DNA from: Chryseobacterium sp. H1D6B
GTDB lineage: Bacteria; Bacteroidota; Bacteroidia; Flavobacteriales; Weeksellaceae
Length of the DNA: 64,000 nucleotides
Direction of reading: 5' to 3'
Assembly (NCBI RefSeq): GCF_029892445.1
Contig: NZ_JARXVJ010000001.1
Span: 2,232,001 to 2,296,000 of the forward strand
Position numbers and translations under genes: made by a program. The stretch's first letter is position 1, and each line of letters opens with the position of its first letter. The notes under the pieces were generated by a model. It did not search any database. It was given only the letters and a program-made list of their open reading frames with translations, and was not told the origin of the DNA. Below are positions 43,924-53,096 of the stretch, in pieces.

Positions 43924-45708
43924 TTAATAAGAAACGTGTCCGAAATAATTATTTCTATTTTTTGCAAGTTCTATAAGCTCTGAAGAAAGATTGCCTTTTT
44001 TAGTGGATACGGTCAAAGTAGGGTTATAAAAACCTATCCAGTCTGTTGTGGTACTTCCATTGACAATTTTATTAAGTAAAACCATTTGCCTGCTTCCATT
44101 GGAGATAAATAATGATAAGAATGTATCTCCCTCTTCTGTAACAGTTTCTACATTCATAATCTTATAATCAATAGGAAAGAGGCTTTTTATGAACTCATTA
44201 TATTTTGTATTTCCGGTATTATTACTGTTATCTACAAGAAAAGGGTCAATTTTACTCACGGGAAATTCTTTATGGAAATTGTAAGACCCGTCTTTTACCT
44301 CATAACAAACGGAACCCGCGAAATCACAAGGTGCGCAATGTCCGTTTTTCATACCGCAGCCATATGGGCAAGGGCCTTTGCAGGAATAGTGGTATCCCAA
44401 AATGATACCTACTGGGGAAGTGTCAATAATCGGTGTGAATTCCGTTTTGCTCTCTTTGCCATCCCAATTGACCACTTTAAGATATTTTTGGCTTCCGTCA
44501 GCAATTACGGATGCTTTATATTGAGTAGATTTATTCATCTTTTCTACAAAACGATCTATACTGGGTACTATCATATAGTCTTCCGGGACATCAAAAAGAT
44601 TTTTAATCGTACCGTTCCAGTTTTTTATTGGCGACAACGGCCCAGTATCAGAGTTTACGTGTAAATCTCCCATTATGCCGGCTATCGGCCAAGTGCTCGT
44701 ATCGCAAGGAATATCAGAATATATAGGGGCGGGATTTTCCACCAGTCCCTGGCTGTTATAATATTTCATCACTTTCTTTCCATCTATGCAAAATACGCGG
44801 GTATGTATCATTGCTGGTATGACGCCTGTATTTGGGTTTAAATGTGTACTGCCATCTCCTGTATATCTGATTCTGTTTCTCCCGCACAATCCTATCACAA
44901 CACCGCCGCTGATGCTGAAAGCTCTGTATTTACCGCTTGTTTCGGAGGTTGTGTAACTTGGGAAGTTCATCTGTCCCAAATCGTATGTACCATCCTGGTG
45001 TATATTTCCTTCGGGATGATAAATGGTGGAAACCGTACTTATTTTCGGACCTATCGCGTAGCTTCCTTCCATCCAGATTCCGATCCTGCCGAGCATATAC
45101 AGCAGCCTCAATTTTGGAACAATTCCCAAACCGTTGGTTTTAATTTCGTTTTGGTTCAGCAAATCCCAATGGTAAGTAGTGCCATTCACTTGGGAAGTTT
45201 GTGTGGCGGTAAAACTTTTTTGATTAATGTTGAGGTAGGCTGCATTAAGACTTGGATTAATACCAAAACCACTACGGCCTACTTTTACCATTGCAGAGGG
45301 CCCGGCTTCAAACCTGAAGCCTTGCTGTTTTGGGCTTCCTGATCCTTTTGCCGTAATCACGGGTGGACTGCTTTGTCCGGTTACCTGATAAGGATTCGGT
45401 AAACTCCTAAAATCACTGCTATTATTGAAGCCGTAATCGAAGCCTGTATTCAGTCCAAAACTCAAGTTTTCTTTTTTAATGACAGGGAAATATGAATTAA
45501 GATTAAAATTGATCAGATTCTCAAGATTTGAGCCGGATTTCAGCCCTTTATCAACATTGGAAGTACCTGCGCCAAGAAAAATTAAGGGATGATTTGCCCA
45601 AATGACAACAGTCGTTCCGTTACCGTCACTTTCGCGGCCCTGTGCCCTGATATTTTGATAAATTATTATAGAGCAAAACAATACTAAAATAATTTTAATT
45701 CTTTTCAT
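43924..45708 (-). CDS. Large secreted/surface protein of unknown function
   Basis: 594 residues with a signal peptide (CSIIIYQNIRAQ, to about residue 22). The N-terminal half is barrel-like (NFNLNSYFPVIKKENLSFGLNTGFDYGF, IGIWMEGSYAIGPKIS, YRAFSISGGVVIGL), so it may insert in the outer membrane. The C-terminal half has a Cys-rich knot CKGPCPYGCGMKNGHCAPCDFAGSVC (about 445-470). I recognise no family. It is 18 bp downstream of the T9SS-substrate gene, with which it is probably co-transcribed. Confidence 0.7.
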   Translation of the reverse strand: MKRIKIILVLFCSIIIYQNIRAQGRESDGNGTTVVIWANHPLIFLGAGTSNVDKGLKSGSNLENLINFNLNSYFPVIKKENLSFGLNTGFDYGFNNSSDFRSLPNPYQVTGQSSPPVITAKGSGSPKQQGFRFEAGPSAMVKVGRSGFGINPSLNAAYLNINQKSFTATQTSQVNGTTYHWDLLNQNEIKTNGLGIVPKLRLLYMLGRIGIWMEGSYAIGPKISTVSTIYHPEGNIHQDGTYDLGQMNFPSYTTSETSGKYRAFSISGGVVIGLCGRNRIRYTGDGSTHLNPNTGVIPAMIHTRVFCIDGKKVMKYYNSQGLVENPAPIYSDIPCDTSTWPIAGIMGDLHVNSDTGPLSPIKNWNGTIKNLFDVPEDYMIVPSIDRFVEKMNKSTQYKASVIADGSQKYLKVVNWDGKESKTEFTPIIDTSPVGIILGYHYSCKGPCPYGCGMKNGHCAPCDFAGSVCYEVKDGSYNFHKEFPVSKIDPFLVDNSNNTGNTKYNEFIKSLFPIDYKIMNVETVTEEGDTFLSLFISNGSRQMVLLNKIVNGSTTTDWIGFYNPTLTVSTKKGNLSSELIELAKNRNNYFGHVSY

Positions 45709-45726
45709 AATGTTTGATTTTAATGG

Positions 45727-46704
45727 TTAGTTTTTGATGAATTTTAGGTTATACTTTTTATTTGTTCTGGTAATCACTTCCAATAGATAATTTCCGTTAG
45801 AAAGACTGGATATATCAATCTGATTATCTTGTTTAATCGTGGTATCAATCATTCTTCCGTTAGAATCATAGATGTTGATTTTAGAAATGTTTTTAATATT
45901 TTTAATGTGAATAATATCCCTTGCAGGATTTGGGAAAATACTTGGGCGCTCAAATGGCGAATCTGCTGTTGAAAGTGTAGCCGTAGCAATGCTGTTACTT
46001 GTAACATTACCGGCAGCGCAGGTGTTCCCGGAACTTATGGTAAGCACTATAACATCATTATTCGCCAGTGTACTGTCGGAATAAGCCGCGCTGTTTGTCC
46101 CTACATTGATGCCGTTTTTCTTCCATTGATAATTTGGGCTCAGATTGGAGGGATTTAGTTTACCACCCTGTAGAACTGAATAAAATACCGCGGTAACGCC
46201 GGGCGAAATTGTTCCCGGAACAGCTGTTATTTTTGGGGAAGTGGCATATAGATCTGCCGGGTTAGAATTGGTATTACAATCACAGGCGTCGCCAATGCCA
46301 TCTGAGTCTATATCTACCTGCGAAGGATTATTTACAAAAGGACAGTTATCTGAGGAATCCGCAGCTCCATCATTATCAGCATCCGCGACTACGCTTACAT
46401 TAGTGATTCCATTGATAGAGCCTTGCATAGCACCGATTGTAGTGCTTCCTAGTCCTACATTCGTTGCAAAGCCTTGGTTTCCGGCTGCATTGCTTACCGT
46501 GGACACTGTTGGAATTGCAGAGCTCCAAACCACACTGTTGCTAATGTCCTGACTCGTATTGTCTGTATAAAAACCAATCGCCTTATATCTTTGGTAGGTA
46601 CCGATGCCCAGTGTGGGATTTTCTGGAATTACCTTTATGGAAACAAGACTTTGGGCATTACAGAATTCATTTAGCCCTATCAGAAAGAGTAAAAAATATT
46701 TCAT
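45727..46704 (-). CDS. T9SS substrate with Big-like and thrombospondin-type-3 repeats
   Basis: 325 residues with a signal peptide (FLLFLIGLNEFCNAQ). A Big_2/Ig-like domain (about 20-105, VIPENPTLGIGTYQRYKAIGFYTD) precedes a calcium-binding thrombospondin type 3 repeat, DADNDGAADSSDNCPFVNNP then QVDIDSDGIGDACDC. A PKD/Ig-like part follows, and the C-terminal type A sorting domain (about 255-325) has SIFPNPARDIIHI and INIYDSNGRMI. The product is exported by the type IX system to the cell surface or medium. It heads an operon with the 594-residue protein, next to a two-component system. Confidence 0.85.
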   Translation of the reverse strand: MKYFLLFLIGLNEFCNAQSLVSIKVIPENPTLGIGTYQRYKAIGFYTDNTSQDISNSVVWSSAIPTVSTVSNAAGNQGFATNVGLGSTTIGAMQGSINGITNVSVVADADNDGAADSSDNCPFVNNPSQVDIDSDGIGDACDCNTNSNPADLYATSPKITAVPGTISPGVTAVFYSVLQGGKLNPSNLSPNYQWKKNGINVGTNSAAYSDSTLANNDVIVLTISSGNTCAAGNVTSNSIATATLSTADSPFERPSIFPNPARDIIHIKNIKNISKINIYDSNGRMIDTTIKQDNQIDISSLSNGNYLLEVITRTNKKYNLKFIKN

Positions 46705-46828
46705 TGTATTTAGTTTTAAAAGATTGACAAGTCAAAGTTGTAAAGAAAACACACAAAAAAAAATCCCTAATTATAGGGAGCTAAAAAGAACTAAGATAAG
46801 AGTAGAACCGAAAGCGATTTTAATCTGA

Positions 46829-47473
46829 TTATTTCTGACCGTTATCTGTCCAATGGGAGGGATTGTTTTTATAAAACCAGGAAATGGCCTCTCCCAAAGA
46901 TGAGATGTGAAGTTTTTCGTAGATGTGTTTGATATGGGAATTTACAGTGGAGTAGCTTACTCCTAATTTATCGGCTGTCATTTTATAGCTTAGACCATCT
47001 GCCAAGAATTTCAAAACCTCTTTTTCTTTTGGAGTAAGAATCTCAGTCTCACGGGTAGGCATAAAATATTCCAACACTCGTTTTGCAATAGCGGGATTCA
47101 TAGAAGCACCTCCTTCATTCACTTCTTCTATAGCCTGCAGAATGCGTTTTGGATTGTCACTTTTCAGAATGTACCCACTTGCACCGTTAGAAATGCTCGT
47201 GAAAATTTTTTCACTGTCATCATATGCCGTTTGTATCAAAACCTTTATGTGCGGGAAATGGGATTTTATCAATTTCAGACCTTCAATTCCATTTGAAATT
47301 GGCATATTGATATCCATCAAAACCACATCCGGAGTGTATTCCTGCATTTCAGCCAATACATTTACACAGTTTTCAGCATTGCCAACATATTCCAGATGGT
47401 CACTCAGGCTAATCAGCGCTTTAAGGCTTGTCAAGCGTTCCGAGCTGTCATCGTATGCAAAAATGCGAATCAT
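46829..47473 (-). CDS. NarL/FixJ-type response regulator (LuxR HTH)
   Basis: 214 residues. The receiver domain has acidic Asp8-Asp9, phospho-acceptor Asp54 (VVLMDINMP), Thr in LIQTAYD and Lys in LKSDNP. The C-terminal GerE/LuxR helix-turn-helix (about 140-205) reads ILTPKEKEVLKFLADGLSYK, MTADKLGVSYSTVNSHIKHI and YEKL. Its partner is the propeller histidine kinase whose gene lies 90 bp upstream. The T9SS gene block downstream (46704 to 43924) is a likely target. Confidence 0.92.
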   Translation of the reverse strand: MIRIFAYDDSSERLTSLKALISLSDHLEYVGNAENCVNVLAEMQEYTPDVVLMDINMPISNGIEGLKLIKSHFPHIKVLIQTAYDDSEKIFTSISNGASGYILKSDNPKRILQAIEEVNEGGASMNPAIAKRVLEYFMPTRETEILTPKEKEVLKFLADGLSYKMTADKLGVSYSTVNSHIKHIYEKLHISSLGEAISWFYKNNPSHWTDNGQK

Positions 47474-47562
47474 TTTATTATTTTCAAGGTTGCAGGATTA
47501 TTTGATATAGTTGTTGTAAACCTGTTGTTATATTACAAAATTATGATGAAATTCTCTGCGTA

Positions 47563-50559
47563 TCAATCCCTAGATTTAGGGATGCAGATTTTAATACAGG
47601 TTCCATTCCTTACCGAAAGTTCAAATCTCCCGTGCATCTCTTCGGTTCGTTTTTTCATATTATGAATACCATTCCCTTTTTTTTCCTCAGGATTGAAACC
47701 GATTCCGTTGTCTTTGATTTCTAAAATGTATTCATCCCCAAAGATTTTGAAAATGATAAAAACTTCCGTCGATTTACTATATTTAGCTGCATTGTTTAAA
47801 GCTTCTTTCGTAATGAGCATCAGATTTTTCCTGGCTGTAATATCTGTGATTTCGGCATCAACGGCTTCGTCAATTGTGATGGAGTAATAAATATCTGTAC
47901 TTCCAAGAATCTCATTGGCAAAGTTTCTGATTCTTGTGCTCAGGGTCATCAGCTCATCTTTTTTTGGTTTCAGGCTCCAGACGATTTCGCCTATATTTTC
48001 AGAAAGATTTTTAGACTGTTGCTGTATCTTGTTTAAAATAGATTTGGCTTCAGGCAAATCATTCTTTTCCAAAAATGCCGCAGCAACCGCCGAATTTATC
48101 TGTAAACTGCTCAGAGTAGCACCAATGTCATCGTGCAAATCGGCTGTAATTTTACCGCGTTGCATTTCCAGTGCGAGCTGCTGGTGGTAATAGTGTTTCT
48201 GTTTCATCAGTTTCCATCGGGTAAAAGCCAAAATAATACCTCCAATGATGCTGCCTCCTAAAAATGCCCAAAACCAGAAGGTCTGATAAAAAGCCTTTTT
48301 TATATGGATGAAAAGTTTTTTTTGTGGGGTAATGGTCTGACTGAATTTGTTGTAAATCCCAAATTCCAAATCATATTGGCCGGGAGAAAGACTGCTTAAA
48401 ACCAAGGGGTTTTTATGGGTGACTGCTTTCCATTTGGCATCCAGATTTTTAAATCTGTACATTAATCTTTGTCGGTTTCCATTTTCCAAATCTTTTACGA
48501 GGGCTTTTATTGAGATGTTGTTTTCATCGTTCTCTAAGTTGATTTCTGTGATTTGGTTGATGCCTTTTTTAGTATTGAATCTGATGTTATTTACTTTAAT
48601 TTCATCAAAATAAATTTCAGGTTTATAGAAATTTTCAAATTTTAAAGGAGGTTTGAAATAATTAAATCCATTGACGCCGCCAAAAAGCATAGTCCCGTCC
48701 CGTCCTTTATAGAAACTTCTGTTGTTGTAATCCCAATGCTGTATTCCATCGGTTTTATCATAATTGACGATGTGGAAATTTTTCTTGTCAATACTGCTCA
48801 ACCCGTGCTGATGGCTGCACCAGACTGTTCCAGAATCATCGAGCAGAATTCCGTAAATATAGGTTCCCGACAAGCCGTTGTTACTATCAAAATGTTTAAG
48901 GACTTTAAATTTTTTATCCAAAAGAAAAACACCTTCATTGGTGCCAACCCAGTATTGATGCTTTTTTTCGTCTTCCTGGATGTAAAATGACTGAACACTG
49001 GGTAAAACCTTGCCCAGGACCTGAATGTTATTTTCCGAATTTATTTTTGCAAGAATCATATCATTATTCAGATAGCTTATCGCAATCCGGTTGTTGCTAA
49101 GGATATTGACCACAAAATTGGATTGATTGGGGAGACCCGTGATTTTTTCTAATTTTTCGTCCTGTATATTTACCCAAAAAACACCTTCACTGCTTGATAA
49201 TATGGGTTTAAAACCTTGTGGAAAGGCAATGTTTTTAACAAAAAAATCAGGCTTTCTTATGATGATTTTATGGTTGCTTTTATCATCAGCCATTTTTATG
49301 ACAGCTGTATCGTCATTGATTTTATAAGAGCACCAGTTTTCTTTTTTTAACTTATCAAAAAAAACGTTGATATTCATATAATTTCTGTTCTGCGAAAGTT
49401 TTAACTGATTGGTTTTAGCATTTAAGCTATATATACCCTGCACCACAAAATCTCCATTTTCAGCTTCAGAAATATTTCCAACTCCGGTGTCTTTAAATAT
49501 ATTTTTAAGTTCGTTTTGTATATCATTAGAGTTTTTCAGAAGAGTTCCTTTAAAATTTAGAATAATCTGTCCCTGCCCATCATCGCACATCCAAAGTCTT
49601 CCAATTCTGTCAAACGAGTAAGAAAAACTTCTTTGATAATCTTCTTTTAACACTTTAATTTTAGAAAAAGTCGTATTACAGAAATACAGTCCATTGTTTT
49701 CAGAGCGAAGCGCAATAAAGTTACTATATATGGAAATCATATTCACAGAAGATAGTTTTTTGTGATTGATTTCGTTAACTTCTTTGACTAATTTGTATTG
49801 ATTATTTAAAACATAAATTCCTTTACTATAACCGATATAAAGCAATTTTGTGTCTTTGTTATGAGCGGCACAGTAAAAGACCTCATCATTCGAAATACCA
49901 AAAGGTAAACTGATTTTTTTTGTTTTGATATTGTATGTTAATACCTGATTTTTAGTAATAAAACAGATGTTTTGTCCTTCATCAATAAAAGGCATTTTTT
50001 GATAGACCGCCAAGCTGTTATTGTCATAAACGTGAATAGATTTTAATGGAGCTATTGGTAATTCAGCTTCCAGTTTTATCTTTTTCGTGGCCGTATTGTA
50101 GCTTAGAATCTGATAATCTAAATTGAAACACCAAATCTTATGGTCACTAAAACCAACGGGTATCACTGTTTTTTTCTTTGAAATATTCTTAGAGATATCA
50201 ATTAACGTGAAAGCATCTTTTTTATAGTCATAAATGTATAATCCGCGGGTGGAACCAATATATAGGTTATTTTCATCTTCTGCAAATCCATAAGCCTGCT
50301 GAAGAGCGGGACAGTTTTCGAAATAATAATTGAGGTTGTAGACCTTTACAGAAGACCCGTCATAGCGGTTTAGTGCATCGTTTCCCGTAATCCACATAAA
50401 TCCTTTCTTATCCTCATACCGGAAATAGTTGGAGCCTTGCGAAAGCCCGTCGTCCTGCGTTATTCTGCTTACCGAAAAATAATCAAAGCTTACCTGCGCC
50501 TTAATGGTGAGAAAAAGGAAAGTGAATAAAAAATAGGATAAAATTTTATAATTCCACAA
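47563..50559 (-). CDS. Two-component sensor kinase with Reg_prop propeller and Y_Y_Y domain
   Basis: 998 residues. A signal peptide (LFTFLFLTIKAQ) precedes two seven-bladed propeller-like regions (to about residue 670; ITQDDGLSQGSNYFRYEDKKGFMWITG, ILLDDSGTVWCSHQHGLSSI). A Y_Y_Y domain (about 690-755; QRLMYRFKNLDAKWKAVTH, LSPGQYDLEFGIYN) and one transmembrane helix (about 765-785) follow. Then come HisKA_3 with the phospho-acceptor His in ITADLHDDIGATLSSLQ and HATPase_c (EALNNAAKYSKSTEV, DNGIGFNPEEKKGNGIHNMKKR). Kinases of this type sense glycans or other surface signals. It is paired with the NarL-type regulator downstream. Confidence 0.92.
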   Translation of the reverse strand: MWNYKILSYFLFTFLFLTIKAQVSFDYFSVSRITQDDGLSQGSNYFRYEDKKGFMWITGNDALNRYDGSSVKVYNLNYYFENCPALQQAYGFAEDENNLYIGSTRGLYIYDYKKDAFTLIDISKNISKKKTVIPVGFSDHKIWCFNLDYQILSYNTATKKIKLEAELPIAPLKSIHVYDNNSLAVYQKMPFIDEGQNICFITKNQVLTYNIKTKKISLPFGISNDEVFYCAAHNKDTKLLYIGYSKGIYVLNNQYKLVKEVNEINHKKLSSVNMISIYSNFIALRSENNGLYFCNTTFSKIKVLKEDYQRSFSYSFDRIGRLWMCDDGQGQIILNFKGTLLKNSNDIQNELKNIFKDTGVGNISEAENGDFVVQGIYSLNAKTNQLKLSQNRNYMNINVFFDKLKKENWCSYKINDDTAVIKMADDKSNHKIIIRKPDFFVKNIAFPQGFKPILSSSEGVFWVNIQDEKLEKITGLPNQSNFVVNILSNNRIAISYLNNDMILAKINSENNIQVLGKVLPSVQSFYIQEDEKKHQYWVGTNEGVFLLDKKFKVLKHFDSNNGLSGTYIYGILLDDSGTVWCSHQHGLSSIDKKNFHIVNYDKTDGIQHWDYNNRSFYKGRDGTMLFGGVNGFNYFKPPLKFENFYKPEIYFDEIKVNNIRFNTKKGINQITEINLENDENNISIKALVKDLENGNRQRLMYRFKNLDAKWKAVTHKNPLVLSSLSPGQYDLEFGIYNKFSQTITPQKKLFIHIKKAFYQTFWFWAFLGGSIIGGIILAFTRWKLMKQKHYYHQQLALEMQRGKITADLHDDIGATLSSLQINSAVAAAFLEKNDLPEAKSILNKIQQQSKNLSENIGEIVWSLKPKKDELMTLSTRIRNFANEILGSTDIYYSITIDEAVDAEITDITARKNLMLITKEALNNAAKYSKSTEVFIIFKIFGDEYILEIKDNGIGFNPEEKKGNGIHNMKKRTEEMHGRFELSVRNGTCIKICIPKSRD

Positions 50560-50736
50560 ATTTCAGGTTTTGCATATATTTTTTTAAATGTCTTTACCAA
50601 AAATAGAAAATTAATTGATTATTTGGAAATATTGGAGGTCAATTCACAAAATTCAGTAACATAAATAGCTGAGATTTAAAAAAAGTCTTGTATTAGTTGA
50701 TGCGGTTTAAAGCGACATTTCAAGTGACCCTAAAAC

Positions 50737-50820
50737 ATTATTCGTGAAAATGATGTCGTAACATTCGATTTACAAAATGGTAACAAAGGTGTTAATACGG
50801 TAAACGTTAAAATAGCGTAA
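50737..50820 (+). pseudogene. C-terminal remnant of a cold-shock protein gene
   Basis: The frame from 50737 to the TAA at 50818 encodes IIRENDVVTFDLQNGNKG then VNTVNVKIA, which fits the C-terminal third of CspA-like proteins (EGxxVxFxxxxGxKGxxAxNV). Upstream the frame is interrupted by TAA and TGA, and the RNA-binding KGFGFI and FVH motifs are not readable. The former gene's terminator is still present at 50849-50880. Confidence 0.65.
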
Positions 50821-50848
50821 CTTAATTAACAACCATCATATGGTATAG

Positions 50849-50880
50849 AGAGCAGATAATTATTTATCTGCTCTTTTTTT
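50849..50880 (+). terminator. Intact terminator of the broken cold-shock gene
   Basis: AGAGCAGATAA (50849-50859) and TTATCTGCTCT (50864-50874) form an 11-bp stem with a 4-base loop followed by seven T. It is 28 bp after the remnant's stop codon, with no other plus-strand gene upstream. Confidence 0.8.
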
Positions 50881-51148
50881 ATTTTGATTTCAATAAAAGT
50901 TGTTTCCATAAAGTCATTGTTAAATATTCTCTTAAAGTAGTCGGTGTTCTGACCGTTAAAGTTTCCAGTTCATTACCTGCTACATCCCAATCACCCATCA
51001 GTAAGCTTAACTCCTTTTCCTTCAATTCTACTGATTTCTAAATCTCAAATCAAAGCTGAAAATGTCCTTAGGTTAGATTCCTTTTTTAATTAGGAAATCT
51101 ATAGAGGCATCACCGAATTGTCCTGTTGCACGGGTACTAAAATCTTAC
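50879..51148 (-). pseudogene. Gutted NmrA-type NAD(P)-binding oxidoreductase gene
   Basis: On the minus strand, about 51148-51085 reads KILV, then after a one-base shift RATGQFGDASIDFLIKKGI, the Rossmann start of NmrA/SDR proteins (normally VTGATGQFG). The end, about 51037-50879, reads VELKEKELSLLMGDWDVAG, NELETLTVRTPTTLREYL and TMTLW to a stop, which fits the family's C terminus. About 200 codons between are missing and no start codon remains. Confidence 0.6.
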
Positions 51149-51210
51149 TTATTCTATTATCTCTAGTTTGATATCATTTTTCGTAAATTTATACCTAAGA
51201 ATATATATAT

Positions 51211-51948
51211 ATGTTCAGACACAAAGGCAAGGCACGTACCTACACCCACAATCTTAAGCTGGCTTCTATATTATCCACTGTTGCCGGAATTGTCAATATT
51301 GTTGGGGTATTAGCTGTTCATGTTTTAACGACCAACGTAACAGGCCATTTTGCATTTTTCTCTGAACAGTTGTTCTTGAAAAGTTATAGCGCTGCTCTTA
51401 TTTATTTGTATTATATTTTAGTTTTCCTGCTCGGAGCATTTATATCTGGATTGATTGCCGAATCGTCAGCAAAACGGAGATCCCATATCTCATATAGCAT
51501 TCCACTGATCATAGAAATATCCATTATGTTATCTATAAGCTTTTCTTCTTTTTTGTCTAATAGTGGAATTCAATCATTATCTATAGTTATATCTTCAGCC
51601 TTGCTTTTTGCGATGGGTTTACAAAATGCGTTGGTAACCAGAGTGTCACAATCCGTTGTAAGAACGACCCACCTGACCGGTTTATTTACAGATCTTGGTA
51701 TGGATCTTTCCAAATTATTTTTCTTTAAGGAAAAATCAGAGTCTATAAAATTGAATAGAAGTATTTTTTTAAAATTGATCATTATTGGCTGTTTTTTTTT
51801 CGGAAGCATGCTGGGCGGATTCGGATATAGGTATTTTGAATTAAAGACACTCTTTATTCCCGTGTTCTTTTTATTGTTGGCATTATGGTACGATCGGATA
51901 TTATTTCGTTTTTATACGCTGAAAAGAAAGTTCAAACATCTTGAATGA
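51211..51948 (+). CDS. YoaK/DUF1275-family membrane protein
   Basis: 245 residues with about six hydrophobic helices. Characteristic DUF1275 features are the first helix with AGIVNIVGVLAVHVLTTNVTGHFAFFSEQL, where the family has a TGN/TxxTGxxxxL motif, and the later LFAMGLQNALVTRVSQSVVRTTHLTGLFTDLGMDLSKLFF. The C terminus closes with LGGFGYRYFELKTLFIPVFFLLLALWY. The family is common and uncharacterised; a transport role is often assumed. It stands alone, downstream of the NmrA-like remnant. Confidence 0.85.
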   Translation: MFRHKGKARTYTHNLKLASILSTVAGIVNIVGVLAVHVLTTNVTGHFAFFSEQLFLKSYSAALIYLYYILVFLLGAFISGLIAESSAKRRSHISYSIPLIIEISIMLSISFSSFLSNSGIQSLSIVISSALLFAMGLQNALVTRVSQSVVRTTHLTGLFTDLGMDLSKLFFFKEKSESIKLNRSIFLKLIIIGCFFFGSMLGGFGYRYFELKTLFIPVFFLLLALWYDRILFRFYTLKRKFKHLE

Positions 51949-52241
51949 GCTCTATTGATCTGTCACAGGATTTATATTATAACAGCATTATATCTGTCCT
52001 TGTAAGTTCTATTTATAGAGAACACAAATCACATTTATGTTTCTGCTGTTTGGATATAGACGAGTCATAGCATCCACCGTTCTCGGAAAGACCACGAACT
52101 TTGATTTCACAAAAAAGACCATCGTCAAGGCCAATACAGTTTGACACTTGCGAACGGTCTGCAGGAAAATCGGGAGCGCAAAATAGAAAAAGCGACAATC
52201 CCAATGCAAAAACCTATCAGCTTGACCTTTCGATTGATCAT

Positions 52242-53081
52242 CTAAACCTGTAAGCTTTTGAACACTGATCGATAATCATCTTTAAGAAGTTCTTCATTTA
52301 AATGATATTTTCCAAAATTTAAATAAGTAAAGAAATCTTCATTTTTAAAATCTGTAAAGGCTTTAGGGTAAAAATCCTCATTATCTAATATTTCAACAAG
52401 ATCAAAATGTGTATCAAAATCAATGGTTGTATTAAAATGATTTTGATTACCATAAAACCATTCTACACGGATAGAGCCATTAATGATACTCCCGGCGAAA
52501 CCAATATTATTTTCCTGACCAACATAAATGGTGGGACCAAATGCTATATTGCTTCTGTACTTATTCTTTGAGTCAAGCTTAAGGTATTCAGTAAATCCTT
52601 TTGTGACCTTATTGAAATATATTTTGATGTGAAAGTTATTGATTGATTCGAGACCTAAGATGAACAGTCTCAGTTGGGAAATATCAACATAATTTAAAAA
52701 ATTGCTGGTCATTATTTTGCAGCCTGCATGTTTGGCAAAATAGCGATAAAGGTTCATCCTCGAAACTTTCCAATCGCTACCAAAGACCTCCTGATAACTG
52801 ATTTGGTTTGTTGTTTCTATCATATTGTTGATCAGGTCGATCTTTTCAAAGAACAAAGTGTAGGCGGTATCCGCATCTCTTGTCTGATTGTTATTACAAT
52901 CAATACAGATCACTTTTGGAAATTTGATCAGTTTATCTTTAGGCGAATTAAAAGGGTGTAAATTTTCACCATCATAGTAAATGGCATCAAATGACTTTCC
53001 GAATTGACGTCTGATATCCGATGCCTTGAATTTATGTTCTTCGGAATTCGCTTCATTATTTTCACATATCCAGCATTTCAT
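52242..53081 (-). CDS. HNH-like zinc-finger protein of a two-gene module
   Basis: 279 residues. The N terminus CWICENNEANSEEHKF has Cys3-x2-Cys6 and an EEH motif, and CIDCNNNQTRDADTAYTLFF (about residues 58-77) has Cys-x2-Cys-Asn-Asn-Asn. This order (CxxC, EH, CxxCN) is that of HNH/His-Me nuclease-like proteins with a structural zinc. The remaining 200 residues are not recognised. Whether the HNH core is active cannot be told. It lies 15 bp after the 345-residue gene and must be co-transcribed with it. Small HNH-plus-partner units are common among mobile defence genes. Confidence 0.6.
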   Translation of the reverse strand: MKCWICENNEANSEEHKFKASDIRRQFGKSFDAIYYDGENLHPFNSPKDKLIKFPKVICIDCNNNQTRDADTAYTLFFEKIDLINNMIETTNQISYQEVFGSDWKVSRMNLYRYFAKHAGCKIMTSNFLNYVDISQLRLFILGLESINNFHIKIYFNKVTKGFTEYLKLDSKNKYRSNIAFGPTIYVGQENNIGFAGSIINGSIRVEWFYGNQNHFNTTIDFDTHFDLVEILDNEDFYPKAFTDFKNEDFFTYLNFGKYHLNEELLKDDYRSVFKSLQV

Positions 53082-53096
53082 CGTTTTTCATACTTT

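Noticed and set aside
44842-45342. 166-codon plus-strand frame within the 594-residue surface-protein gene
   Set aside because: Antisense to a gene with signal peptide and clear operon position; Cys/Ser-rich composition is a shadow effect.
52009-52209. Two overlapping minus-strand frames of 63-66 codons after the YoaK-type gene
   Set aside because: Neither frame shows a family motif or promoter, and the two compete in the same DNA; left unannotated.
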